A DNA stretch of 64,000 nucleotides from Notamacropus eugenii (GCF_028372415.1 NC_092878.1:25830903-25894902); one strand, 5' to 3'; positions 36,660-46,589 are shown, counted from the stretch's first letter. Program-made: numbers and translations. The notes: generated by a model not told the origin, from the sequence alone.

Positions 36660-36828
36660 GGCAGGCCTTTTTTTCTTTTTTAATCACAGCTGCCCCTGTA
36701 AACATTAAACCTGCAATTAACTGAATGATGATCTGCCACTACAATAACACCCCCTGCAGCTCACATGAAGCCACTAAGAGGAGCCAGTGCCAGCAGTCAA
36801 GCGTCTTCAGAGCTGTCAGGTGCATCCT
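36660..36828 (-). terminator. SRP14: SRP14 3'UTR with probable poly(A) signal
   Basis: Reading the minus strand, ATTAAA occurs at 36,684-36,679, about 145 bases after the stop, inside an A-rich stretch. A second ATTAAA lies at 36,544-36,539. Which one is used cannot be decided from sequence alone. Confidence 0.5.
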
Positions 36829-36918
36829 TCACTGGGTCGCTTTACTCTTCTTGTTTTTGCTTTTCTTGTCCCTCTTCTTCAGCCCATCCATGTTGGCTCT
36901 CAGCAAGTTAGAATAGGC
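36829..36918 (-). CDS. SRP14: SRP14 coding exon 5 and stop
   Basis: 29 codons plus TGA (36,831-36,829), with AYSNLLRANMDGLKKRDKK then SKNKKSKATQ. The lysine-rich end is normal for the family. The alanine-rich extension seen in primates is absent. The acceptor is tttgcag. Confidence 0.96.
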   Translation of the reverse strand, partial: AYSNLLRANMDGLKKRDKKSKNKKSKATQ

Positions 36919-37476
36919 CTGCAAAACAAGGCCTAGTCAGCAGAATGGGAGCATGCCTGGTTGAGAGGCCAAGCTTCTATAGACTAGGAAGTCATACAGT
37001 AGAGGAGATAAAAGGAATGTAAAATACCAGAACATACCTTCCCTCTGGTTCTGGGAAGGACAGTCCCTGTGCTTTTATATTTTTCATCCCATAGTTGCCC
37101 GAGGCAATACAATTGCTGAATTTATTTTGTCATTATGCAATTCCTATGGCAAAGCCAACAAATAATAATTGCTGACATTTGTAATGGTGCCTTCTAAAGG
37201 CCTGCCAAGCACTTTACCTGTATTCATTGTTTACAAAACTGTATTAGTAGGAGGGTAGGTCAAACCCAGGCTGACTCTGACAGGAGAAAAGCAAAGAAAT
37301 AAAGCTGTGTTCTGTGTCCAATACCACCATTCACACATCAGGCAGCCTCATTTGTAAAACGGAAATTAAAACTGCCCCTTCTAGGATAGTATTAACTCCA
37401 GTTGGCTATTATGCCTAGATGTAACCTTCTACCTCCTAAAAAAACTGGGGAGATGCAAGGAACGTCAGAAACTTAC

Positions 37477-37509
37477 CATCTGGAATTTATTCACTTCTTT
37501 AGAGCTCAC
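37477..37509 (-). CDS. SRP14: SRP14 coding exon 4
   Basis: A micro-exon of 11 codons (VSSKEVNKFQM). The acceptor ttttttcag and donor gtaagt are both strong. It was found by following the reading frame, as it is too short to appear as an open frame. Confidence 0.94.
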
Positions 37510-38770
37510 CTGAAAAAACAAATAAAGCAATTACCTCTACTCTCCATGCAAGAACCATCAAAGTCCTCATGGGGGCAGCATACCCCAAACTTCAAAATAT
37601 CTGTCCCCAACTTCATGGAACTGTTTTAATAGTGTACCTAGCTAAGGTGAAGGAAGCAAGGAGATGCAAGGGAAGGCTTTCCTCACTTATTGTATCTGAA
37701 AACCAAACAGCTCTTTGCCCTTCAGTTCTGCTTAGAGGTGGGTTCCTAATGGTTTATTGTTAGGATCTTTTCTGAATCTAAATTCATTGAAGACTGAGGA
37801 AAAAAGGTCTTGGAGAAGCCTGAAGTCTTGTACGAAGGACAGCTTCGTGGCAGAATATGAAACAAAGTATCTTAGTCTATAAACATATGGCAGTACCTCA
37901 CAAAAGAAACTCCTTTCCTCACGCAACCTGCCTTCAGCACAAGTCACACATGGCCCTTGACAAAAGTGTAATGCAGCTTTACCTCAGTAAAATACTATGG
38001 AACAAGGAAATCTAAAGAATTCCAACAGACCAACTTACCACACCAACCAATAGATAACAGTTGGGCATCCAACATCTCCTTTCAATTGGTTTTTGGAAAA
38101 TTCTCAAAAGAGCCAATAGGCAGGATTTTATACTGGGTAAAGAGGAACCTAATTAACCCAAGCCTTTTCATGTGCCAGTGTTGGGGGTAGTAGAAAGGAG
38201 GCAGTTAATAAAAGAGCTTTATACATAGAAAGCTAATAACTAAGTGAATTTAAAGATTCTACTGCAGCAAATAAAATGGTACTTCTGTATTCACGGACTC
38301 CTGTAATGCCTCGCTCTCTCCCCTTCTTATTAGGGAAAAAAAATAAAACAACCATCAAGCAAATTCTCTATTTTATCACAAAGCAGTACTAGGGCACAGC
38401 CAACTGAAATATCATTAGACACTGAGAAGCTGAGGATGATACATCATAGCAGTGGCACCAAGTACTTGTACAGATACTCTACTTCCCCACAAAACTTTTG
38501 GGAAAGCAAAGTGGAAATTTCATTTCACCTTCCTCTCTACTGACTTTCCTGGTATTGCAGGCAGTACAAGGTGGCAGAGAAACAAACCAAACTGTAATTT
38601 ATGTCATACCTAAATGATCCCTGAATAACTGAATGGTGAACACTTCTTGAAGACTGTAATAGGTACAAACTATGGACCTGACAGTTCCTCTCCTCAAAAT
38701 CCTGAACATTTCCAATTTTAAGATACAAATATGCTCCTCTTGCAACTAGCTTCCCAGAGGGGCTGCTCAC

Positions 38771-38883
38771 CACGGTGCTGATTTTCTTTTTCCCATCAGT
38801 AGCTCTCAGCAAACACTTATTGTCCGAAGGCTCAAAGCCTTCCACAGACCCTTTCCGCGGAATGGGTTTAGTCCGACCATCAT
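38771..38883 (-). CDS. SRP14: SRP14 coding exon 3
   Basis: 113 nt. It completes Tyr and reads DGRTKPIPRKGSVEGFEPSD then NKCLLRATDGKKKISTV. The acceptor is aacgcag and the donor gtgagc. The basic GKKK loop is part of the RNA-binding surface in SRP9/14 structures. Intron 2 (1,118 bp) contains the minisatellite. Confidence 0.96.
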
Positions 38884-39530
38884 CTGCGTTAAAGAAGAAA
38901 AACTTCTTGTCAAAACAAAAATCTCAGGGCTGGGATGGTTAATACCATTCCAATTCAGGAATGTGGCCATACTGTGCCAGAAGTGCTAATTCTTTACTCA
39001 GTAACTAGGAAGTGGAGATGGCAGAATCAAATGAAGACCTTAAAAATTTCTGCCCTAGGGGAGAGGCATCGTGTAAACGGAAACAAAAAGGAAAAGGTAG
39101 AAAAAGGTAAGCAGGAGCCCTGGGAGAACAGGTAAGAACTGAGGGGACATCAGTGGCTGAAAACCCAGGCATCTCAGCCCCAGCTGATCCTGGTCCAGCT
39201 CCATAAGGGAAATCATATAAAGACAGAGGTGACGGCTTCCCTTGTGCAGCCAAGCGCAGCTCTAGGGCTGCAGGGCCCGGGGTTTCACTGCTGAGGACCC
39301 CACACCAAGCGCTCCCTCCAGGACTGGCAAGGACAGAGGACTTGGAGCTTGAGGGGGTCGTCCTTAAGGTGGGGGGTGCACAGATTTCTGGAGGTCACCG
39401 ATTCCCCCTCTCAGCATAACTAGATGTCTTCATAATCCTATGTATTTTATTTTGTGCATTTAATAGCATGATTTTGAGAATCCTCGGGCTTATGGGGCCC
39501 AGGGAGGTGAAGAGGCAGGTCCAAGGAGCA

Positions 39531-39914
39531 AGCCAGGCCTCCAAGGGGGGCCAGCCAGGCCTCTAACGGGGCTAGCCAGGCCTCCAAGGGGGCCAGCCAG
39601 GCCTCTAAGAGGGTTAGCCAGGCCTCCAAGGGGGTTAGCCAGGCCTCCAAGGGAGCCAGCCAGGCCTCTAAGAGGGTTAGCCAGGCCTCCAAGGGGGTTA
39701 GCCAGGCCTCTAAGGGGGCTAGCCTGGCCTCTAAGTGGTCTAGCCAGGCCTCTAACGGGGCTAGCCAGGCCTCCAAGGGGGCCAGCCAGGCCTCTAAGAG
39801 GGTTAGCCAGGCCTCCAAGGGGGTTAGCCAGGCCTCTAAGGGGGCTAGCCTGGCCTCCAAGGGGGTTAGCCAGGCCTCTAACGGGGCTAGCCAGGCCTCT
39901 AGGGGCCAGCAGGC
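39531..39914. repeat. 21-bp minisatellite (VNTR) in SRP14 intron 2
   Basis: Seventeen full copies (one of 22 bp, the rest 21 bp) plus a partial copy of a unit beginning AGCCAGGCCTC, with variable ends such as CAAGGGGGTT, TAAGAGGGTT, TAACGGGGCT and TAAGGGGGCT. Copies 7-11 and 13-17 carry the same ordered series of variants, including the AGCCTGG form, giving a 126-bp higher-order period. Because 21 is a multiple of three, one minus-strand frame stays open as a repeated 7-residue word. I take that as a by-product and not a gene. Confidence 0.95.
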
Positions 39915-40001
39915 TAATCTGGGCGGCAGTGCCTCAGTTTCCCGCATGCGTAACTCCTCCGCGCCCCCTCCCCTCCCCCGGGGACAGCGGACACTCCTTA
40001 C

Positions 40002-40074
40002 ATTTCTTCAGGGTGATGAACACGCTCCCCGACGACCGGCACTTCTGGAAGAGCCTGGTCAGCTCCGTCAGGAA
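40002..40074 (-). CDS. SRP14: SRP14 coding exon 2
   Basis: 73 nt that read FLTELTRLFQKCRSSGSVFI then TLKK plus one base of Tyr. The acceptor is ttttccag and the donor gtaagg. Intron 1 is 198 bp. Human, as recalled, has RTSGSVYITLKK. Confidence 0.96.
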
Positions 40075-40272
40075 CTGGAAAACAACCCGCCCGGCCCGGG
40101 CTCCCGTTAGGCGGCCCCATGACGCCAACGCCGGGAGCCGGCGGGCTCGGGCTCGGTTCTGGCCCGGCCAGGCCCAGACCCCGGGCGAGGCTCTGCTCCG
40201 TCCACCCACCTCACACCGCCGGTCGCCCCCGCCCCCCGACACCCCCGCCCCCAGCTCCGGCCCGGCCCCCAC

Positions 40273-40296
40273 CTGCTCGCTCTCCAGCAGCACCAT
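40273..40296 (-). CDS. SRP14: SRP14 coding exon 1
   Basis: Eight codons, MVLLESEQ, with the start codon at 40,296-40,294 and the donor GTGGGG. The context before ATG (GCTGGG) is moderately Kozak-like with G at -3. The start is fixed by identity to the known N-terminus. Confidence 0.95.
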
Positions 40297-40525
40297 CCCA
40301 GCTTCTCCGCCCCCCGGCTGCGTCCGCTCGCTCAGTCACCACTAGCCGGAGGGCCGGAGCCGGATGTGCCTCTCCGGGGGAGGCGGGACTTCCGCTTTAC
40401 CGAACGATTCCCCCGCCTCCGCCCATGGCTCTTGTCCCTCCCTCCTTATCATTACCCGTAAGGCCACGCCCTAGAGGGGCGTGTCTTCTAAGTCCCCGCC
40501 CCCTCCCGCTGCTCCTCCTTCCCCT

Positions 40526-40990
40526 CTGGAGGAGGGGAAAGGAGAGGTCTTGAGATGAAGAAGGGAAAGGGAAAAGCTAGAGAGAGGATGAGAGAGGGAA
40601 GGGCGAAGGCTGAGATGGAGCCAGAAAGGAAGGAGAGAGAAAGAGACGGAAAGAGGAGGGGATGGTGAAAGAAGGAGCTGGGACAAGAGGAGGAGGGGAA
40701 GGAAGGTGGGGGGAGGAGTACATGGGGGAGACCTGGGAAGGAAATAAAAGGAGAGAGGAGGAAAAGGAGAGCGTGCTGGGAAGGAGGAGGAAGGAAGGGG
40801 GAGAGGAGGGCAATGGCAGGGAAGAAGGAGAAAGAAGAGGAAAGGGAAAGTGGAGAGGGAAGGCATGAGGTCAAGGAAAGAGGGAGGAGGGCAGGGAAGA
40901 CCAAGGGAAGGCGGCAGAAAGGAAGGGAGGAGAGAAGGAAAAAGGGAGAAGAAAGAGAAAAGGGAAAGGAGGAGTGAGATAGGGAAGAAG
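40526..40990. repeat. Purine-rich (GA/GGA) tract upstream of SRP14
   Basis: About 460 bp in which nearly all plus-strand bases are A or G, in irregular GGA, GAAA and AGGG mixtures. It lies about 230 bp upstream of the SRP14 start codon, at the edge of the CpG island. Long open frames on both strands here are low-complexity artefacts. Confidence 0.9.
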
Positions 40991-40997
40991 CGTTATT

Positions 40998-41125
40998 GTG
41001 CTGTCCTTCCAAAGAAGACCATGCCATCAGAGAAATGATGACATCACTTGCACTTGACTTTGCTTGAAAGGAGGCAGGGCCGTGCAGGTCACCAGCCTCA
41101 CTTCTCCTCCTGAGCCCAGGAAGAA
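40998..41125 (-). mobile_element. RTE-tailed SINE fragment
   Basis: The plus strand shows ccaaagaagaccatgccatc and tgcaggtcaccagcctcac, near-identical to 15,180-15,280. The tRNA head is missing. It lies right after the purine tract. Confidence 0.75.
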
Positions 41126-41359
41126 GGGTCGTTCCTATGACAGGGTGGGAAGGGAAGGAGAGACAAGGAAAAACTGCCCAAGGGATGTGGATAAGGAAAA
41201 ATCTCACCTTCTCTTTTTCCATCCTTATTCAGGCATCCTCCCTAACCAGGTTTTAGGTTTGATACCCAAGAATCTTATATGGAAATTTTGTGCCATTGAC
41301 ATGTGTCTGACTGGCCCGGTTTCTAGGTATTGCTCTCCTCACTAGTTCTAATTGAACTG

Positions 41360-41475
41360 CTCCATTCAAGAAACACTTAAGAAATGCCTAGCATATGAAA
41401 GGCACAGTGATAAGTACTGGAGATAAAATGTGAAAAATAACATAGCCGTTACCCTCAAAAAATTCATAAAATGTT
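41360..41475 (-). mobile_element. L2-like reverse fragment
   Basis: It contains aagaaacacttaagaaatgc and aaggcacagtgataagtact, the reverse L2 3' end pattern, diverged. Confidence 0.45.
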
Positions 41476-41584
41476 CTTTGCTCTATCTATTTTCATCTCC
41501 CCCATATCATCAGTTTCTCTCTTTCTAGTAGTCCCTTGCCTTCCACCTATAAACAAAACCAATTCTCTCCTAACCACAAAACTC

Positions 41585-41995
41585 CAACCAAAACAGAAAA
41601 AGCACCACATTTGGAATCAACAGACCTAGACTTGAATGCTTGTATAACCTTGATTAGGCAAGGCCTTTAGCCTCTGGGCCTCAGTATCTTCATCTGGAAA
41701 ATGCAAGGGCTTTAGTAGTTGTGCCCAAGGTCCATCATCTAGGAGTCAAAATGGATAGAGTACTCACAAAATCAAGAAGACCTGAGTTCAAATCCAATAT
41801 CAAATTCAAATCCAACTGTGTGACCTGGGCAAGTCACTTAATATCTGCTTCAGTTTCCTCATCTCTAAAATAGAGATAATAATAGTATCTATCTCTACCC
41901 ATTTATTGTGGGTATAAAATGATATAATATTTGTTAAAAAGAAACGCTTTGTAAACCTTAAAGTGTTGCATAAATGTTAGCTATTATTAATAGGC
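41585..41995 (+). mobile_element. Two adjacent MIR-like SINEs
   Basis: The first (41,585-41,715) has atttggaatcaacagacct and gcctcagtatcttcatctgg. The second (41,740-41,995) has cctgagttcaaatccaatat, tgacctgggcaagtcactt, tttcctcatctctaaaatag and a tail through gttagctattatta. Confidence 0.65.
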
Positions 41996-42307
41996 TGTAT
42001 TTCTTTTTTTCCTTTTTAATTTGCATTGATACTTTTTGTTTCCTACATCACCAAACCCATTCCTTCTCAGAGAACTATCCCATATGATTAATATTTTTAA
42101 AAGGGAAAAAAAAAGAAAAGATCTGCAATCAATTTTAAAAGGCTGAAAATATTTGCAAAGGGCACATACTCATGCACCTCCCAGGGCTGCAAAGGCATGG
42201 GGTAAGACTCTCTTCTCATATTTCCTCTTTGGGGCCATACTTGTTCTTTGTAATTTTGCCACATTCACTTTTTATTTTGTTTCTTCCATTTATATTGTCA
42301 GCTGTAT

Positions 42308-42560
42308 AGGGGCAACTAGGTTTCACAGTAGAGACAGTGCCAGGCCTGGAATCAGAAAGACTATCTTCTTGAACTCAAATCTAGGTTGAGTCACCAACTA
42401 GCTGAGTAACCCTAGGCAAGTCACTTCACCCTATTTACCTCAGTTCCTTCATCTATAAAATGAGGTGGAGAAGGAAATGGCAACCCACTCCACTATCTTT
42501 GCCAAGAAAACCCCCAAATAGGGTCACAGAGTCAGACATCACTGAAAATGATGAATGACA
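42308..42560 (+). mobile_element. MAR1-type SINE
   Basis: It contains ggggcaactaggtttcacag, ctcatctataaaatgagg-type wording, gccaagaaaacccccaaat and gtcagacatcactgaaaat. Full-length layout on the plus strand. Confidence 0.85.
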
Positions 42561-42579
42561 AAAGTAAGTATGTATGCGT

Positions 42580-42780
42580 GTGTGTGTGCATGTGTGTGTG
42601 AGAGAGAGAGAGAAGAGAAGAGAAGAGAAGAGAAGAGAAGAGAAGAGAAGAGAAGAGAAGAGAAGAGAAGAGAAAGAGAGAGGGGGGAGAAGGAAAAAGG
42701 GAAAGGGAGAGAGAGAAGAGAAAGAGAGGGAGGGAGAGGGAAAAAGGGAGAGGGAAAGAGAGAGGGAGAGAGAGAGGGAG
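42580..42780. repeat. (TG)n, (AGAAG)n and GA-rich microsatellite
   Basis: A short TG run is followed by GA, then about 12 pentamer units of AGAAG to about 42,672, then irregular GGGA/GAAA. It starts directly behind the MAR1 3' end. Confidence 0.95.
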
Positions 42781-42980
42781 TTTTCTTGGCTCTGTCTACT
42801 TTACTCTGCATCAGATCATATAAATCCTTCCACGTTTCTCTGTATTTATCATATTCCATCACATGTACCACAATTTGTTTAGCCGTTGACCAATCAATGG
42901 GCATCTATTCTGTTTACAAGTTTTTTTCACCACAAAAGAAAATGCTGTTATAAATATAAAATCCTGTATTTCTACAGATA
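42781..42980 (-). mobile_element. L1 3'-region fragment, reverse orientation
   Basis: It contains ctttactctgcatcagatca, tatttatcatattccatcac and aatcaatgggcatctattct. It is the reverse complement of the sequence type seen at 30,700-30,860. Confidence 0.65.
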
Positions 42981-43551
42981 TTCCCACCACCATTACTGCC
43001 ACCACCACAGACTAGGAAAAGAGCATACTAGTGAAGTCACCATCATTGCCAGCAATTCTTTTTAACATCTTAACATGTTCATCCTACTATGCCTATGTTG
43101 GGGGGAGAGGGAGATTATTAGCCACCACAGCTATGCACAATTGCCTTTTTTCTTCCTACAAGTCCAGAAAGGTTGCATAGAGAATTTAGGAATCTAGAAA
43201 CTGGTAAAAATAATGGAGAATATTTGAACTAGATGGCCCCTGAGGAATCGACAAAAACAGAGATTCAGTGAGTCTTTCGCCTCTGTGCACTCATAGCATT
43301 TATTAGTCTGAGTGGAGAGTTGAATATTTTAAGGGAACTTTGAGCAGATATGCCTGAGACAAATGGAGTGTTCACATAAGAGCAGAGGAGATGGGAGGTT
43401 GAGATGTATGTCCTAAATCCATCAAGATGCCAAGAAGGCATCTGACAAAGCATCTCATTGATACAGATATATTCGTGGACAAGACCCAGAAATACAGACA
43501 ATCTGATTGATTCATAGCAGGGTGAAGAGCCGTATCTCAAGAGCCTTGACT

Positions 43552-43925
43552 AATGAGTTCATAGTGCAGTGGCACATTCTAAGTATCTGACCTCCGCCCT
43601 ATTTTATTTGACATTTTTATTAAGGACTTGAATGAAGCCACTCATTCAATTTATAGATGACACAACAGAGAAGGAGATGTCATCTGTTGGATGACAGAAT
43701 CAGGACCTCGAAAGATTTTGACAGACTGGAAAGACAGATCAAATCCAACCTTGATGCCAGTCAAATCCTAGGTTTATGTTAAAATAAAAAACTGTTCAAG
43801 ATGGGAGAGGCCTGCTTGGATAGTATTGCATCTGAAAAATACTTCAATATTTTTGTTGACTACAACCTCAATGTTAGTCAACAGTGATATGGCTGCTAAA
43901 AAAATGTAGCTTCAGGCTACGTGCT
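43552..43925 (+). mobile_element. CR1/L3-like LINE remnant, left part
   Basis: It contains ttatttgacatttttattaa, agatgacacaacagagaagg and ggatgacagaatcaggacct. It resembles the common vertebrate CR1-superfamily reverse transcriptase 3' region. Its continuation is at 44,755-45,235. Confidence 0.6.
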
Positions 43926-43951
43926 TATTAATAATAGCTAGCATTTATATG

Positions 43952-44205
43952 AGGCAACTAGGTGGCGAAGTGGATAGAGTGCAAGCTCTGGAGTCAGGAA
44001 GACTCATCTTTCTGAGCTCAAATCTAGTCTCAGATACTCACTTAGCTGTGTGACCCAGGCAAAGTCACTTATCCCTGTTTGCCTGAGTTTTCCCATCTAT
44101 AAAATGAGCTGGAGAAGGAAATGGCAAACCAGTTCAGTATCTTTTCCAAGAAAACCCCAAATGGGGTCATGGAGAGGTAGATATGACTGAAAAGACTGAA
44201 CAAAA
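43952..44205 (+). mobile_element. MAR1-type SINE with target duplications
   Basis: Full length. Identical 10-bp flanks catttatatg at 43,942-43,951 and 44,206-44,215 mark a target-site duplication. It was inserted into a reverse MIR-like SINE (pieces about 43,928-43,951 and 44,206-44,380), which itself interrupts the CR1-like LINE. Confidence 0.9.
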
Positions 44206-44384
44206 CATTTATATGTTTCTAGGTTTACAAAGTACTTTAGAAATATCTTATTTTATCCTCACAACAACTCTGGGGAGGTAGGTATTATAATTATTCCCAT
44301 TTTATAGATGAGGAGACTGAGAGAAACAACATTTAAATGACTTGCCCAAGGTCACATAGTTAGTAAGTGTCTGGGACCCGATCT

Positions 44385-44750
44385 AAAGAGAGAGAGAGGA
44401 GAGAGAGCCAAGGGGGGGGGGGGGGGGAAGAGACAGACAGAGAGAGAGACAGAGACGATGGAGAGAGAGACAAGAGAAAGAGAGGGGGGAGACAGAGAGA
44501 GAGAGAGAGAGACAGAGGGGGGGGAGACAGAGACAGAGAGACAGAGACAGAGAGAGAGAGAGGAGAAAGAGATAGAGAGAGAGAGACAGAGAGAGGAGAG
44601 AGAGAGAGAGACAAGAGAGACGAGAGAGAGAAAGAGAGAGAGAGACGAGAGGGGGGGGCGAGACAGAGAGAGAGAGACACAGAGACAGACAGAGAGAGAC
44701 AGAGAGGAGACAGAGAGAGGCAGAGAGAGACAGAGAGAGAGAGGGATAAT
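44385..44750. repeat. GA-rich microsatellite with a G16 run
   Basis: About 365 bp of GA, CAGAGA and GAGACA units. An uninterrupted run of 16 G lies at 44,412-44,427, with shorter G runs at about 44,517 and 44,652. The open frames in it are low-complexity. Confidence 0.95.
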
Positions 44751-44754
44751 GAAA

Positions 44755-45235
44755 GTATAGCGTCCAGATCAAAGCTAGTAATAACAGGCCCAATTTAGTC
44801 TGCAGTGGTCAGACCATAACTAGAGTTCTATGTTCTGTTTGGAGCACCACACTTTAAAGGGAATAGAGGAAACTAATTAGGTTGGTGAAGGGACTCAAAA
44901 CCATGTTACATGGCAAATAGTTGAAGGAACTGGAGCTGTTTAACCTGAATACTTAAGGGAGACATAACAACTGTCTACAAACATGGGAAGGGCTATCACA
45001 CGAGGAAAGCATTAAAAGTCTGTAAAGGGCAGAATTAAAGCCAGTAGCTGGATGTTACAAGGGAGACAATTTTAGCTAAGTAAAAGGGAGAAAAACTTTC
45101 TAACAATTCCAACTGTCCAAAACTGAAGCAGGCTGTTTTGTGAGGATTGCTTCTCATCTTCCTAAGCATTCAAGCAGAGGCAGACTGCCACCATTTAAGG
45201 AGGCCTTCAAACGGATTCCTACATGGGTGGAAGGC
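44755..45235 (+). mobile_element. CR1/L3-like LINE remnant, right part
   Basis: It contains cagtggtcagaccataacta, tctgtttggagcaccacact, ggtgaagggactcaaaacca, tttctaacaattccaactgt and ccatttaaggaggccttcaa in the order expected for this LINE 3' end. It continues 43,552-43,925. Confidence 0.7.
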
Positions 45236-46258
45236 TGAACACAAACTTTAGGTGCTTTCCGATGCTACTATATTGTGGTGAATGTTAGTCCAAGCTTCCC
45301 TGGTAATGGGCTGCAAAGCCTTGTTGATGTTTTTAAATTTGAGTTGCCATATGATAAAAAGGTACTGTAGAACTTTAAGAATGCACAGTCAGAAAAGATA
45401 ACTATGAGCACCATGATGAAAATAAATTGGAAAAAGGAATTCCATGAAGAGGAGGTTGGAAGGAGCCAGGTAACGAGGCCCTAAATGAAAGTAGTGGCAA
45501 TGAGGACAGGGAGCGAGGGTTAATAGAGGAGAGGATTAGAAAGTACAAATTCCCTACCCTTCTCCATTCCTTAATACTTAACATTATGGGATCTAGACCC
45601 ACAGAGGTTAAGTGGCTTACTCAGGGTCACACAGGTTGTACTCCAATTTAAGTAATGTTTAGTGGTTTACAAAGCTTTCCTCATAAGAATCCTGCCAGGT
45701 AGGTAGGACAAGTGTTTGAGATTTTTGTAGTCTAGACATGTATTATCATGTGTACAAAATTTCCAGTGTAGAGTGTATGCCTGAGAATCCTGGAAATAGC
45801 AGAGGCCACTGGTCTCTACCATCAGCAACTGCTATGGAGATACTTTTCCCCTTCAATAACATTGCAAACCAACTGCCACAGGGTAGGCAAGCTAGTCTAG
45901 CTGAAGTAACAAGGTGCCCTGAGGGATAGATAGGAGTTGGCATAAGCCAAGTGGGCCAAACTACTACCATGGATTCTGCATACAAGAGGTCCAGCAAGGC
46001 TCCCCTCTCCTGACAGGCTACCTGTTCGGCTTCCAGCCAAACTGTTGCCCCCTTGACATCTTACCTGGTGATTTCCTCTGTAGGTGCTACAACCTTGGCC
46101 CCTCAGGAGCCACAGCTCCTGAAGACCCAAAAAATTGACACTATCAAATAGTTCACATTAAAAACAGATGTGGTTTGATCAGTGGAAATGATGCTAAAAA
46201 AAATGTATTACCATCTGCCTGGTAGATGCACCCCAAGAACCACTGGACCTTTCCACCT
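45236..46258. other. Intergenic, mostly unclassified
   Basis: A reverse MIR-like scrap lies at about 45,598-45,720 (ggcttactcagggtcacac). The stretch 45,730-46,250 shows no gene or repeat I recognise, although it is relatively GC-balanced. Confidence 0.4.
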
Positions 46259-46480
46259 TGTTGTTTGTCCTTCCTTCTTGAAGAAGACCATGACATCAGG
46301 AAGGTGGCACCATGACTTGCAAGTGAATTGGAGTTAAGTGCAGGATGTCTATGCAAGGTCCTCAGTCTCACTTTCTCCTCCAGAGCCACCTGTGCCCAGT
46401 GTCCAGATACAGATCTGTATGATTAGAGATGACCAGATGCAGTGGGAGACCTTGGCCTTCAGCTGGACCATCCCATAAGT
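46259..46480 (-). mobile_element. RTE-tailed SINE fragment
   Basis: The plus strand shows gaagaagaccatgacatcag, gcaaggtcctcagtctcac and gagatgaccagatgcagtg. The tail faces left. The tRNA head is missing. An L2-like 3' scrap follows at about 46,490-46,560. Confidence 0.75.
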
Positions 46481-46589
46481 ATCATTTTCCCCTATTGTAA
46501 AGGGAACTCCTTGAGAATAGAAATTGTTCTCATCTTTATCTCTAACATTTAATAATGCTTTTTCAATGATCCAATGACGCATCCATTTG

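Larger units (their letters stand above)
36660..40350 (-). other. SRP14: SRP14 gene, complete, five coding exons
   Basis: Gene-level entry. SRP14 pairs with SRP9 and binds the Alu domain of 7SL RNA in the signal recognition particle, causing translation to pause during ER targeting. Five exons (40,296-40,273; 40,074-40,002; 38,883-38,771; 37,509-37,477; 36,918-36,829) with GT/AG borders join in frame into 110 codons plus stop. That equals the usual non-primate mammalian length. The protein starts MVLLESEQ and ends KKSKATQ; there is no alanine-rich tail as in primates. No defects were seen. It is convergent with EIF2AK4, with about 1.1 kb between the poly(A) regions. Confidence 0.96.
39930..40510 (-). 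promoter_or_regulatory. SRP14: SRP14 CpG-island promoter
   Basis: A GC-rich, CpG-dense stretch spans exon 1, exon 2 and the upstream region, in sharp contrast to the AT-rich surroundings. An ETS-type ACTTCCG element lies at 40,388-40,394 and GC-box-like CCGCC and GGCGGG motifs lie at about 40,381-40,424. There is no TATA box near the expected start (about 40,300-40,350). This fits a housekeeping promoter. The exact start site is not determined. Confidence 0.8.

Noticed and set aside
39531..39914. CRISPR-like array
   Set aside because: The units are contiguous variants without unique spacers, in a vertebrate genome. It is a minisatellite.
39447..39947. 166-codon minus-strand frame with a repeated EAWLAPL word
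   Set aside because: It is the 21-bp minisatellite read in an open frame. The unit length divisible by three explains it.
39934..40296. 120-codon continuous frame containing the SRP14 N-terminus
   Set aside because: It reads through intron 1 of SRP14. The clear donor after MVLLESEQ and acceptor before FLTEL show it is two exons.
39930..40510. Bidirectional promoter driving an antisense RNA
   Set aside because: Human has an antisense RNA near here as I recall, but nothing in the plus-strand sequence (splice sites, poly(A) signal) supports one, so it was not annotated.
40471..41222. Open frames of up to 244 codons on the minus strand and shorter ones on the plus strand
   Set aside because: They run through the purine-rich tract, are almost only Ser/Leu/Pro or Arg/Glu/Gly/Lys, and have no splice or promoter context. 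Low-complexity artefact.
43952..44205. tRNA gene-like heads in this and the other SINEs
   Set aside because: They belong to SINE bodies with RTE or MIR tails and have diverged from a foldable cloverleaf. No stand-alone tRNA was seen.
44360..44798. Several frames over 100 codons on both strands
   Set aside because: They lie in the GA microsatellite and consist of Arg/Glu or Ser/Leu repeats.
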